10,211 nt of DNA from contig JANBQS010000939.1 in assembly GCA_027577415.1 (NCBI GenBank), forward strand, positions 1 through 10,211, in the 5' to 3' direction. This document shows, piece by piece, positions 1-8,133 of the stretch; the first letter of the stretch is position 1, and each line of letters begins with the position of its first letter. The notes under the pieces are model-generated. The model was not told the DNA's origin and made no database searches. It worked only from the letters and a program-made list of their open reading frames with translations. Position numbers and translations under genes: made by a program. The DNA comes from Coemansia sp. RSA 922. Its lineage: Eukaryota > Kickxellomycota > Kickxellomycetes > Kickxellales > Kickxellaceae.

Positions 1-1059
1 CACGACACCACGTACAGGCTGGAGCGTCGCTGTGCGAGCCTGGCTACTGTCGATCTTAACTGTCTTTTGTACCGCTACGAGGCCGATCTAGCCAGCGCCA
101 TTGACGAGCATTTCGGCGGGCAAATGACCACTGACGGCGGTGTTACGACGGCGGATGAGTGGCGGAAGCGTGCAGAGGAGAGGCGCGTTGCGATGGACAA
201 GTATTTGTGGAATGAGGCCAAGGGTCTTTACTTTGACTACGATGTTGAGCTTGAGGAGCAGTCGGCCTACGAGTCTGTCACTGCGCTGTGGGCACTGTGG
301 GCGGGCTGCGCGTCCCATGACCAGGCCACAAGGCTCGTTGACGCTGCCTGCCGCCGGTTCGAGGCTGCCGGTGGGCTAGTCAGCGGAACCGAAGAGTCGC
401 GCGGCCGCATCACTTTGCTCAGACCCAACCGACAGTGGGACTACCCGTATGGGTGGGCGCCGCACCAGATGCTGGCATGGTGCGGCCTATACGCCTACGG
501 CTATGCCAGCGTGGCGCGACGCCTGGCGTACCGGTGGCTGTATACGATTACCCGTGCGTTTGTTGACTTTAACGGCGTCGTGCCTGAGAAATTCGACGTC
601 GTCGGGATGACCCACCGGTTCCAAGTAGAGTACGGTAACGTTGGCGTGGATTTCAAAATGGTGCCGCGCGAGGGATTCGGCTGGATGAACGCTTCATACC
701 AGGTGGGACTTACTTATTTGACTTCGCATATGAGGCGTGCGCTGGGTGCGCTTACTGAGCCCGAGGTGTTTTTCGCGAGGGCTGGCTGGTCGACTGATGC
801 GTCGGCCTCGCATACGCCGGCGTCTACGCCGAAACCTGTCCCTGTGTTTGCTATGGCTGATGCTAGGAGACTGAGAGGCAACTCGGCTTTGCATTGCGCG
901 TTGGAGGCAGTGCTAACGACTACTGACAACCCAGCATACTTTGATCTGCCACTGACCGCCGTTGATGACGACCCTAGGTCGCCTGCCTCGCCAGGAGACA
1001 CTGATTCTACCGCGGATAACAGCGACACAGGCGAGACTGGCAACAAGGAACTTTTATAA
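1..1059 (+). CDS. NTH1: Neutral trehalase, C-terminal 352 residues (5' end outside window)
   Basis: Trehalase of family GH37, which hydrolyses alpha,alpha-trehalose to two glucose molecules in the cytosol and mobilises the fungal stress and spore reserve. Frame 1 is open from the first base, so the gene enters from the left. The start ([13 protein letters not shown]) matches the 'ATVDLNSLLYKYE' region of fungal neutral trehalases. The trehalase signature [10 protein letters not shown] lies at nt 433-462. PEKFDVV, which carries the expected catalytic glutamate region, follows at about nt 580-606. Then come EYGN, the [13 protein letters not shown] block and SHMRRALGA, in the family order. The family domain ends near FFARAGW (about nt 768-786). 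About 90 further residues rich in S, T, P and D follow and have no counterpart that I know of in the yeast enzyme. No intron is visible in this part. The regulatory N-terminal half (phosphosites, calcium-binding segment) cannot be assessed. Confidence 0.95.
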   Translation, partial: HDTTYRLERRCASLATVDLNCLLYRYEADLASAIDEHFGGQMTTDGGVTTADEWRKRAEERRVAMDKYLWNEAKGLYFDYDVELEEQSAYESVTALWALWAGCASHDQATRLVDAACRRFEAAGGLVSGTEESRGRITLLRPNRQWDYPYGWAPHQMLAWCGLYAYGYASVARRLAYRWLYTITRAFVDFNGVVPEKFDVVGMTHRFQVEYGNVGVDFKMVPREGFGWMNASYQVGLTYLTSHMRRALGALTEPEVFFARAGWSTDASASHTPASTPKPVPVFAMADARRLRGNSALHCALEAVLTTTDNPAYFDLPLTAVDDDPRSPASPGDTDSTADNSDTGETGNKELL

Positions 1060-1147
1060 ACGAAAAACAAATTAAAAACAGTATTTATATAACAAATTAA
1101 AACAATATTTTAAAGTACAAGGATATAACAAAGTAACAAATATTTTT
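1060..1147. other. Short convergent spacer with AT-rich 3' ends
   Basis: Eighty-eight bases separate the stop codons of the trehalase and CSC1-like genes. The stretch is A/T-rich with repeated AACAA and ATTAAAA(C) strings, as expected for overlapping polyadenylation regions of two convergent fungal genes. No other gene is visible. Confidence 0.6.
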
Positions 1148-3919
1148 TCACATTGGGCGTGTCCGCTGATAATGAGCCACTCCTTCTTTATCGGAAGCCT
1201 CCACGCTAGCAAGAGAAAAGTCCGTATCAGCACACACTTTGCCTCTTGGTGATATTTGGGCGCCCTGCGTGATAACAAGAATAGTGCCTTGGCCATAGTA
1301 CTCGACTTCCCAGAGCAGCCTAGCGAACAACACAGAGTTGCCCATTGGCACCCAGAGATTACTCACTGGTTTCGCACGAATAGCGGGACACGCAAACAAC
1401 CTCGACAATTCTGCCGCGTCCTCACCCAAAGTCAATCGAGAGTCGCGCATACCAAGGCGGTTGGCAGTATCACCAATCGTCTCCGTAGTCAATTGCCGGG
1501 GTACCACAGGTCTGGGTTCGTCCGAGTCGCTGACTTTTTCTCTTAATACGCTGGGGAATGTCCAAATCGCTAGACGAAGTAGGAATCCCGGTACTACTGA
1601 TCCATACATAATGTAGATCCAGTTCCGCCGCCTATGCCGCTGCTCCGCCACCAATGGCTCTTCTAGATGTTTATCGGAAGGGCTGAGTTTATTGCCAACG
1701 ACATTGGGTATTTCGCCGGCTAGATGTGGCGTCCTCTCGACGTCGGCAGCCTTTTTCAATGGTAGATATTTTATTGCCGGCATATACACATCGTCGATAT
1801 ACCAGTGCGCTCCCAGAGTACCGGCTATAACACCGAGGACGACGATGACTCGCATAATGGCGTTGACGGAGACTTGGAATTTGGCCACCATCATGAGTAA
1901 TAGGTAGATCTCCGATATGTACACAGCCACTAGCATTTGCTTCACTGCCTTGGGAAACGACAGCCCGCCCAACGACCAGCGTTGGTCGTTATACACGTAG
2001 AGGAACTGGTACCGGTAGATGAGGTAGAATAGTCCGAAGTAAATAGCCACGAATATGTTGACGATCGGCGCGATAAACGAGTACGAAAATCCCATTAGGA
2101 ATATCAGCGAGTGCGTAGGAATATTCGTCGCCCAGTCAAAACGCGATGGTGTCTCCGCCCGGTATAAAGCGCGTGGAGTACGCGCAAACAAAATCGGCAC
2201 TAGGTACCTCAGAGCCAAAGGAACGCCCTGCAAGATTTCCTTTGCCGCGCCGATAAACGACAACAGCAATACGTAGATGAGTACGTTGGTCGCCGACAAT
2301 GGTACTTGAGTCTGGATCAGCTCGACGATCTTGCCTGGGCTACCAATGCTGTTGGCGGCAATAGCCACAATAGATGACGAAAATATTGTCACCAAATAGA
2401 CGTTCCACACTTGGAAGAAATAGTACCGATGCAATAGCCTCAGGTCAATCTCGCTCCTAGTCGCCGTCCCCTCCAACCTCAAAAGAAGCCTCAACACGGT
2501 AGGCAATATGGTCATCAGCAGTGCGAGAATAGCCGAGGGCACAATTCCCGAGAACAGACCCATTGCAAAATCGTTATCGCGTAGCCACGAGAACTGATCC
2601 AAAATCGACAAGTTCTTGATCTGCACGAGTCCCATCAGAAACGCAGTTACCAGGGTCCACACAATAGTTAGCGCCACAGTCACTAGGAAAGAAAGGTACC
2701 CGCGGATCCGCCTATTCCACGGATTCATATCCAAGTTACTCCAGATAACGTCCTGCGGGTCGACATTAGTCGACACACGACCCATTGACAAGGGTTTATA
2801 GTCGATGACTGCTTGGGCCGCTAGGTGGGCGGCGATCTGTTGGTTGAATAGTATGAGCGCTGACGACTGTGGCTTATACTCGTGACGGGTCTTGGCGCTT
2901 TGTGCAATATAGTGGTTGCACATGGCTATTTCCGATGCGAGATACTCGAATGCGTCCACGCGCTTACCCCACACACCATGCGTACGCATAGTAGGATGCT
3001 TCGGCGCCACATACCCGGGCTGGTCGCTGAGCGCAGTGCATTTGACCGCATAGGCAGTTAGAAGCTGCTCCAAACGCCCCGCTAGTCTATCGCGCTTGGT
3101 CACTATAGCCGCTAGCTCCTTCGACTGCCTACTAACAATGACCTGGCGTACGCCGCCGGGCAACACATCAAAGATATCCGCCAGCCTCTGCTCGTCCTTT
3201 ACCAGTTTATCGGGTACGCTAGTAACTAGAACCATGTTGGCATTGGCCCTAGACGAGTTCTCGGGGTTGGTCAGCCACCACATACGGAGCTGCGTGTATA
3301 CGCGTAGTTCGCCAATAATACTCCACATAACCCAGCAAACGAGTAGCGCAAAGATACCGATATGTGCCCAGATTACATAGCTCTCGGGTGCGAGGTTGCC
3401 GATCGATAGCTGTAAGAGTCCGCGCTTGTTGTTGGTTCCCAGTATGTTTAGCGGTATAAGCGCTGAGCAGGTTATGATGGCTATGACGCTGAACATTATG
3501 AACATCGTGCGGATGCTACGCAGAAACATGTATGTGTCGAGACCTGACCGCCGAATTATATCTTCATCGGGAACACGGAGTACTGCAGGTATCCAGGCGA
3601 ATATACCATCGCCAATCTTTTGCGACCGCTTCCTAATATAAATAAAAATAAACAAATAAGGGTATTTAGCAAATAAAAATCATTCCCATATGACATGTAC
3701 ATAATATATATGTACTTACTCTCGTTCAACTGCGTACGTGCGTGGCGCATATACTCGTCTGAATCGGGGTCGGAGTAGACAGAATGCAAAGAAAATAACT
3801 AGGGCAATGACGATATTGAACACAAGCGATGCAAGAAAAGTAGCTAGCGAGTTGGACTCGTCTTTGGATTTAGCCGATGCCCCATTGTCCGCAAAGAGGT
3901 CTTCAATAAAAGATGCCAT
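1148..3919 (-). CDS. CSC1/OSCA-like (DUF221, Phm7/Rsn1 family) membrane channel, two exons
   Basis: Joined CDS complement(3720..3919, 1148..3632), 894 aa, within the 800-1000 aa usual for the family. Known members are hyperosmolality- or mechano-gated cation channels or lipid scramblases of the plasma membrane or ER (TMEM63/OSCA/CSC1). Exon 1 (66 codons plus 2 nt) starts MASFIEDLF and holds the first hydrophobic helix (about residues 29-49). Exon 2 continues with FAWIPAV and the family hallmark GLDTYMFLR (97-105). Two more helices follow (about 108-130 and 150-175). A cytosolic domain (about 188-375) ends with SALILFNQQ...AAQA and DVIWSNL, as in PHM7_cyt. A run of further membrane helices and a C-terminal tail with a CPAIRAKP...LWVP block follow, typical of the PHM7_ext region. 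The ATG at 3919 joins in frame through the 87-bp intron. It is convergent with trehalase and divergent from the PITP gene. Ion selectivity cannot be read from sequence. Confidence 0.9.
3633..3719 (-). other. Spliceosomal intron (87 bp) in the CSC1-like gene
   Basis: The minus strand reads GAGA|GTAAGTACA at the donor (exon ends at 3720) and TTATATTAG|GAAGCGG at the acceptor (exon starts at 3632). Splicing restores a continuous frame through ...AVERE-KRSQKIGDG. Without it the long exon would have no ATG and would lack the first membrane helix found in the family. Confidence 0.88.
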
Positions 3920-4544
3920 TATGTATAAAAATGAAATGAATATGCAAAAAATGAATGAATGAATGATATGCCGAGAGAAAAACTCCCAAACCAAGGGATG
4001 GAAGGGAAGGAGGGTGCCTCTATATACTAGCACCCGACATGTTCCTCCCCCCAAAAAACAGTGTCGCGAGGTTTCTTTGACATATTCCCTCACAAAGACA
4101 ATGCTGTCATCCCTATTGATAGAAGGTCATCCTTTTTCTTTCTACACATTATCTTGTAAAGACGTCCAATTGCTCAGAAAGAACTCGGAAACTAATCAGT
4201 CTTTCTAGCTCCACTCCCCCCTCATGTTTATATTTAGACATGGACCGTGTCCTCATCTCAACCCCCCCACTTTTTCCCTTGCTTTTGGTCCCTACATTTC
4301 GTAATCTAATCTTTGATAATCATTTGCCGATCATCATATTGTGTGATTTTTTGTGCCAAGGAGGCTTAGGGAAAAATTGGCACGCGCCAAGAAGGGAAGG
4401 GTGGGTGGTACCAATATTTCCACCGCCCTTATTGCGGAGACAACAACAACGAGTCACTTTTTATTCCTCTATCGCCTATTATATATATTTTCTTTACACA
4501 CATTCTCCCCCCTCTCTACAATCTCGAATTTTCATTTTTAAAGG
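3920..4544. promoter_or_regulatory. Divergent promoter region between the CSC1-like and PITP genes
   Basis: This 625-bp region has no convincing ORF. A TATATA at 4021-4026 lies about 105 bp upstream of the CSC1-like ATG. A TATATATATT at 4480-4489 lies about 60 bp upstream of the PITP ATG. Pyrimidine runs (CTCCCCCC, CCCCCCAC, TTCTCCCCCC) occur upstream of both genes, a common feature of fungal promoters. No operator can be assigned to a known factor with confidence. Confidence 0.55.
4480..4489 (+). promoter_or_regulatory. TATA-like element of the PITP gene
   Basis: TATATATATT sits 56-65 bp upstream of the ATG at 4545, followed by a T- and C-rich leader (TTTTCTTTACACA...CTCCCCCCTC). Position and sequence fit a fungal core promoter. 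The transcription start itself is not visible. Confidence 0.45.
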
Positions 4545-5516
4545 ATGGTTCTCGTAAAGGAGTACAGAATCATAAACAATTGTACCGTAGATGAGTACCG
4601 CATTGCCCAGCTATACGCAGTTGCCAAGATGTCAATGAGCGAAACTGGCAGTGGCGAAGGCGTTGAGGTTATCAAGAACGAACCATACGATAACGAAAAG
4701 GGCAAGGGCCAGTACACAAAGAAGATTTACAGCTTCGCCAGGCAAGTACCAATGTCATTTCACGCAATGAACGAGAAGAAAACATATTACTAATATTCCT
4801 TTTCTTTTGTTGTTGTTGTAGTCGTATTCCTTCATGGATCGCAGCTATTTTCTCAAAGGGCTCGCTGGAAATGCACGAAGAGGCGTGGAACGCATACCCA
4901 CACTGCTTGACAGGTAACATATCCTCCTCCTCCCACGCAGACAAATACAATGTCACGCTTATCCCTACATAAATTAATCTCTACTACTACCTCGTTCTTT
5001 TCTGTAGTGATGACGTCTCCGTTACTTGGTTCGAGTTTCAAAGTGGTTACAGAGACGATGCATTTGGCTGACCGCGCCGAGACCGAGAACGCGCTAAACC
5101 TAGATGCCAAGGTTCTAGCCCAGCGAGTAGTCGAGCATATTGACGTAACCAATGATAAGGAATTGAGTGCCGCCGCATACAAGGAGTCGGAAGACCCCAA
5201 ACTATACAAGGCGACCAAGGCTGAGCGCGGCCCGCTTTCTACCGAGGACTGGATGGAGACCTGTGAGCCGGTTATGACGTGCTACAAACTGCTCACTGTT
5301 GAGTTTGGCTGGTGGGGATTCCAAACCGCGGTGGAGAGGTATATTCACTCGACTATGCGCGGAGTATTTGCTCTGTTCCATCGCCAGCTGTTCTGCGATA
5401 CTGACGGATGGTTCGGTATGACTATCGAGGAGCTGAGAGCTATGGAGGACGATACCGCAAAGAAATTGCTTGATAAACGTAACCAAGAACTTGCCTCAAA
5501 GACTGAGTTCAACTAA
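4545..5516 (+). CDS. Class I phosphatidylinositol transfer protein (PITPNA/B-like), three exons
   Basis: Joined CDS 4545..4741, 4822..4913, 5008..5516 gives 265 aa, against about 270 aa for animal PITP alpha. Family members bind one phosphatidylinositol or phosphatidylcholine and exchange it between membranes in the cytosol, feeding phosphoinositide signalling. The START-like fold is covered end to end. MVLVKEYRI opens the protein. GEGVEVIKNEPY follows, then GQYTKKIY, where T58 and K60 correspond to the inositol-contacting T59 and K61 of the animal protein. HEEAWNAYPHC has N89 and C94 in the places of N90 and C95. RGPLS comes next, then the membrane-inserting tryptophan pair in EFGWWGFQ, then FHRQLFC and the C-terminal acidic helix RAMEDDT. 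Both introns restore the alignment without gaps: S66-R-I-P across intron 1 and C-L-T-V-M-T across intron 2. Lipid preference is inferred from family. Confidence 0.93.
4742..4821 (+). other. GC-AG intron 1 of the PITP gene (80 bp)
   Basis: The exon ends ...TTCGCCAG and the intron starts GCAAGT, the standard form of the rare GC-AG class. It ends in a T/G tract TTGTTGTTGTAG. A TACTAAT at about 4788-4794 is a near-perfect branch site. Splicing at 4741/4822 yields FAS-RIPSW, which aligns with the animal LQS-KVPTF. No GT donor nearby gives the right frame. Confidence 0.85.
4914..5007 (+). other. GT-AG intron 2 of the PITP gene (94 bp)
   Basis: Donor GACAG|GTAACA and acceptor TTTTCTGTAG|TGATG. The joined codon GTG gives C-L-T-V-M-T followed by eight residues to FKVVTETMH. 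This matches the spacing of the animal CRTVIT...FLIKIETWH exactly. Reading through meets a TAA at about 4970. Confidence 0.87.
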
Positions 5517-5617
5517 ACACTTTTTCTATATTCACTTTTATTTTCTTATACACGTTTTTTGGTGGAGGTTTTTTTTTTTGTTTCTAAATATAAAAAAAAC
5601 ATGTTAATTGGAACTTG
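5517..5617. other. Convergent 3' spacer between the PITP and acidic-protein genes
   Basis: This spacer of 101 bp is very T-rich on the plus strand (runs of T at about 5520-5526, 5555-5560 and 5570-5579) and has an A-run on the far side. It is suitable for cleavage and polyadenylation of both transcripts. It holds no gene. Confidence 0.5.
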
Positions 5618-6256
5618 CTACTTTAGTGTAATAATGACTTCGCCGCCCTCAAGAAGGTCCTTGATTAGGACGTCGCCGTCAATGTCCTCGTACTCGCCGT
5701 CCTCGTCCTGGAAGATGAGTCTGTAGGGGTTGTCGTCCTCCTCCTCCTCCTCACTCTCCTCCTCGTCGTCATCTTCGGCCTCGTTGTCCTCATCTTCGGC
5801 CTTGTTCTCGGACTCCTCATCTCCGGCCTTCTCGGCAATGGCGTCAACCTCCTTGGTAACATCGACCCAATCGTCCAGCGCCTCCTTTTCCTTCACTTCG
5901 TCGACATCAGCGCTCTCCTCTTCGTCTTCCTCATCCTCCTCTTCTTCGTCGCTGCTGTCTTGATACTTGCTGTTAGTGAAACAGGTCTGGACAACATAGT
6001 CTCTCTCGTAAATACCGTCCTTGTTAAATAGCTTGTACAACTTGGCCGTGTCAATGTCAATTTCGAGCTCGTCCAGGTCAAAAGTAAAATGGTACTCGGC
6101 ACCAGAGTCGGAAGCTTTCTTTGACACCCGTACTACAAGTTTCATTTCTTCGAGCGATGACTGAGGAGTCACTTCTATTGCACGCTTGGATGAACCCTTC
6201 TTGCTGTTGCTGGTCTTGTACTTGCCGCCGCCGATACCGTTATAGTCCTTGCCCAT
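5618..6256 (-). CDS. Highly acidic 212-aa protein of unknown function
   Basis: I do not recognise the family. The N-terminus (1-26) is G/S/K-rich with a basic patch (KYKTSNSKKGSSKR) that could be a nuclear localisation signal. Residues 35-95 look folded, with alternating hydrophobic and charged residues (MKLVVRVSKK, YHFTFDLDELEIDI) and one cysteine. Two long D/E tracts follow (about 101-115 and 147-176), separated by a predicted helix with one DDW. The last 35 residues return to a compact hydrophobic pattern and end EVIITLK. There is no signal peptide or membrane helix. Composition recalls histone chaperones or ribosome-assembly factors, but that is analogy only. The ATG at 6256 is chosen because the reading frame upstream is AT-rich, low in complexity and probably intronic. 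The D/E tracts use GAC/GAG/GAA mixtures, so they are not a simple codon repeat. Confidence 0.8.
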   Translation of the reverse strand: MGKDYNGIGGGKYKTSNSKKGSSKRAIEVTPQSSLEEMKLVVRVSKKASDSGAEYHFTFDLDELEIDIDTAKLYKLFNKDGIYERDYVVQTCFTNSKYQDSSDEEEEDEEDEEESADVDEVKEKEALDDWVDVTKEVDAIAEKAGDEESENKAEDEDNEAEDDDEEESEEEEEDDNPYRLIFQDEDGEYEDIDGDVLIKDLLEGGEVIITLK

Positions 6257-6266
6257 CGTATATAGT

Positions 6267-6378
6267 CTACTTAAAAGTGAGAAATAATATTGTGTGTGTT
6301 GGAAAAAATAAATGTGCCGAGAAAAAAAAAAGGAATAAAAAATGTGCTTGACGTACTCTATTTTTTTCAAAGACTTAC
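6267..6378 (-). other. Probable intron in the 5' leader of the acidic-protein gene
   Basis: On the minus strand a perfect donor (GCAA|GTAAGT at 6378) is followed after 112 bp by TTTTAAGTAG| just ahead of ACTATATACGATG. The enclosed sequence is T- and A-rich. The leader upstream of the donor contains no ATG down to the donor, so the intron would lie wholly in untranslated RNA. Confidence 0.5.
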
Positions 6379-6406
6379 TTGCCTATGGGGCACCTTTTGC
6401 TGTGAA

Positions 6407-6440
6407 CTTTTGCTGCGGTTTTCCTTTTGCTGCGGTTTTC
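6407..6440. repeat. Two tandem 17-bp repeats, CTTTTGCTGCGGTTTTC
   Basis: The unit occurs perfectly at 6407-6423 and 6424-6440. A weaker third start lies on the left (CTTTTGCTGTGAA at about 6394). It sits in the leader/promoter of the acidic-protein gene, about 150-185 bp upstream of its ATG. The core CTGCGG recurs in the duplicated element at 9541-9616. Confidence 0.75.
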
Positions 6441-6475
6441 CTTTTCCCGTTTCCTTTCTTAAAAAGGAAGCAGAT

Positions 6476-6484
6476 GGTGGCAAA
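6476..6484 (+). promoter_or_regulatory. PACE-type motif GGTGGCAAA
   Basis: This is an exact match to the proteasome-associated control element bound by Rpn4 in ascomycete yeasts. It lies between the TATA-like run at 6534-6546 and the first ATG of the acidic-protein gene, and it continues as GGTGGCAAAAGAACC. Whether this lineage has an Rpn4-like factor is unknown to me, so function is inferred from motif identity alone. Confidence 0.35.
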
Positions 6485-6533
6485 AGAACCAAAAGGACAA
6501 ACCTCGCTCTAGTTGGATTTTTTTCTTATGTGG

Positions 6534-6546
6534 TATATATATATAT
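6534..6546 (-). promoter_or_regulatory. TATA-like run upstream of the acidic-protein gene
   Basis: Thirteen bases of alternating T and A lie about 280 bp upstream of the ATG at 6256. With a leader intron of 112 bp this leaves a plausible leader of ordinary length. The element is palindromic, so its direction comes only from gene context. Confidence 0.35.
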
Positions 6547-6760
6547 TGAATGACAAGAAGAGTATATATAACTAGAGGCCTGTTATTCAGCCAACGCAAA
6601 AACGGTTGAGTATATTGATCATATTACTGTTTGCTAAAAAAAAAAAAACCAAACAGCTTCCCCTAGTGGAGACCAATTATTGGACCTATGAGCCTTGGCC
6701 ACCTCTAGAACGGGTTTGAATTGGATCTTTGATAGCGCCAGGATATTTTTGCTCAGTCGC

Positions 6761-7171
6761 TTAGAAACAAAAACTTCTAATATACGACGTATTTTCAACA
6801 CTCTTGCCATTGAAACTGATAGGAACAGGAAAATTGTCATGGGTTGAAATTCGAAATAAAGCTGCTTCAATATCGTATGGAAGGGAATTACAAGGCTCAG
6901 ACCCTTTGAAACACTTTACAACAACCTCTTTCTTTTCCACCGCACTGACTTCGTCTCTGTTGAGCTCACCACTCACCCACGTATTCATGCAATCCCCTAT
7001 TACAACTGTAACCTGACTTGGTTTTTCATCAGCTTGTAAATATGTTTTAAAGAACCATGGCGTATTTATTAAAAACATTCTATTCTTGGTAGCAAGAAGT
7101 ACTGTACATTTACTGGATTGCTTGAGATTATCGAAATCCATGTCATTATGATAACTTTGGATTTCCCACAT
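6761..7171 (-). CDS. Degenerate thioredoxin-like protein, copy A (136 aa)
   Basis: Unnamed protein with an intact frame from MWEIQSY to SFCF. The layout suggests a thioredoxin-type alpha/beta fold. A short N-terminal strand and DF..L helix come first (12-16). A strand CTVLLAT follows (22-28), then a helix after NTPWFFKTY (36-44), where the active-site CGPC would lie but is absent. Next is a strand QVTVVIGDCM (53-62) ahead of a helix-loop, then VVVKCFKG (83-90) like the 'PT..FK.G' strand but with no cis-proline, and a final LPYDI...I segment. It would therefore not be a redox enzyme. The ATG at 7171 is preferred because copy B has exactly the same length and the broken copy starts with the same MW.I. 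The upstream frame stays open to 7345 and would add a hydrophobic segment; this is a less likely alternative. Codon use is AT-rich compared with the left-hand genes. Confidence 0.7.
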   Translation of the reverse strand: MWEIQSYHNDMDFDNLKQSSKCTVLLATKNRMFLINTPWFFKTYLQADEKPSQVTVVIGDCMNTWVSGELNRDEVSAVEKKEVVVKCFKGSEPCNSLPYDIEAALFRISTHDNFPVPISFNGKSVENTSYIRSFCF

Positions 7172-7524
7172 GTTTGCTAAAAAAATGTAATAGAGTTTTG
7201 CTGTGACAAGTAAAAGAAAAAAGGCAAAATAAACGACAGATAGAGAAGAAAAAGGTTGTGTTAGAAACTTTAGTGAGAGGAATGAGCAGGAAGGGCTGCT
7301 TTGAATAATGCGCAAGTCTTCTCTTTCTTCAATCAATGACATCATGTGGACAAGAGCGTGTGCTCCTCTTTGTATGCAAAAAGGCCCCTTTTCCTCAAAA
7401 GAACCCCCTTTCCGTCATTTTTCTGGGAGCAAATAAGAACTAATATTCTTTTTTTTTTGGGATATGGACCTCCCACCCAATGCTTGGAATGACAAGAGCT
7501 ACTCAAACAGATCAATAATGCTAG
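7172..7524. other. Spacer between copy A and the broken copy
   Basis: This is AT-rich upstream DNA of copy A. It holds a poly-T/poly-A tract next to the ATG (minus strand TTTTTTTAGCAAACATG). Near 7383-7415 there are CCCCTTTTCC and CAAAAGAACCCCC strings, the latter sharing CAAAAGAACC (7396-7405) with the sequence that follows the PACE motif at 6476. No gene is supported. Confidence 0.4.
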
Positions 7525-7887
7525 CTACTCTCTAATGTCCTTATCGTTAAACACCAAAGTATGTAGACTTTTATTGGCAATCTCGCATGGGAGACCTAGT
7601 ATGTCTCCTGGAATGGTCGGGGAATGCTCACTTCCTTGGAAACACTACAGAACCACCGAGTCATAGTCAACATCATTGACCTTGTTATGCAGCGAGAATA
7701 TTTCATAATATGCCATTACAAGGGTAATATTGGTACTTCCAGTGCCAGCAGCAATGTGTTTCTCTATAAACGGCGGTGCCATTCTTAAGAACTTTTAGTC
7801 ATTTGTAAGGAATAGCAAAGTATACTCCCTGGCAGCTTGAAGCTGTCCAAAGTCGCTGTATCTACCTTAGTATTCGATTTTCCACAT
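7525..7887 (-). pseudogene. Broken third copy of the thioredoxin-like family (three in-frame stops)
   Basis: The minus strand from ATG at 7887 gives one continuous frame of 121 codons with stops at codon 7 (TAA, 7867-7869), codon 31 (TAA, 7795-7797) and codon 81 (TAG, 7645-7647), ending at TAG 7525-7527. Read past the stops, it aligns with copy A without a gap for the first 57 residues: MW.I at 1-4, DF..L at 12-16, L25, T28, FL at 33-34, P38, F40, T55, V57. After a five-residue gap come VV..CF.GSE and a P.DI segment. It lacks the last 15 or so residues. Retained similarity with nonsense changes only indicates fairly recent loss. It lies on the same strand as copies A and B, between them. Confidence 0.75.
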
Positions 7888-8133
7888 GCTTTCAAACGTA
7901 CGAGTTTTGTATAGCAAAAATATATATCGGCCCAAGACAAAGGCAGAAGCAAGGGATAGGTAATCTAATGGAGAAAATCAAATTTATTGATGTACGAAAG
8001 GCATGTCATATTTGGTAATAGAATGTGATAGCTGTTTATATACTTCCGTGGATTTCTAGCTGTGCTCCGATTTCTCGCAATCAGCATAATCACGCGTACC
8101 AACACATGTGATTTGGCCATTGACTGGGTAGCT
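7888..8133. other. Gene-free spacer with TATA-like run
   Basis: A TATATAT at about 7921-7927 lies some 35 bp upstream of the broken copy's ATG and may be its former promoter. The rest is AT-rich. A 61-codon minus-strand frame (7965-8150) shows no recognisable pattern and is not called as a gene. Confidence 0.35.

Noticed and set aside
714..1070. Minus-strand 118-codon ORF under the trehalase 3' end.
   Set aside because: It is a shadow of a GC-rich coding frame that shows clear trehalase motifs in its first part and is continuous.
4914..4940. A 27-bp in-frame segment of the PITP gene that could be a mini-intron or a coding insert (acceptor CACGCAG).
   Set aside because: Using the acceptor at 5006-5007 instead gives a gap-free match to the family spacing. 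Either alternative runs into a TAA near 4970.
5730..5963. Plus-strand serine-rich ORF opposite the acidic gene.
   Set aside because: It is the mirror of GAC/GAG/GAA tracts (TCC/TCG/TCT/TCA) and has no independent support.
6629..6648. Minus-strand poly-T followed by AGCAAACA, identical to the sequence before copy A's ATG, as a possible splice acceptor or duplicated leader.
   Set aside because: No donor or downstream coding frame could be linked to it. A T-run followed by eight bases can recur by chance in this AT-rich DNA.
6634..6870. A 78-codon minus-strand frame overlapping the 3' end of copy A, as a possible frameshifted C-terminal extension.
   Set aside because: Copies A and B end at exactly the same length (136 aa) without it, and its tail runs into a poly-A/T tract (WFFFF). 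It is most likely a shadow frame plus 3' untranslated DNA.
7172..7345. Upstream in-frame extension of copy A that would add a hydrophobic segment like a signal anchor.
   Set aside because: Copy B has an in-frame stop five codons before its ATG and the broken copy starts with the same MW.I as copy A. The hydrophobicity comes from T-rich promoter DNA.
7525..7887. Nuclear stop-codon reassignment (TAA/TAG read as Gln) to explain the three stops in the third copy.
   Set aside because: All confident genes in the window end at TAA, TAG or TGA exactly where family lengths predict, so the standard code applies. Simple decay is enough.
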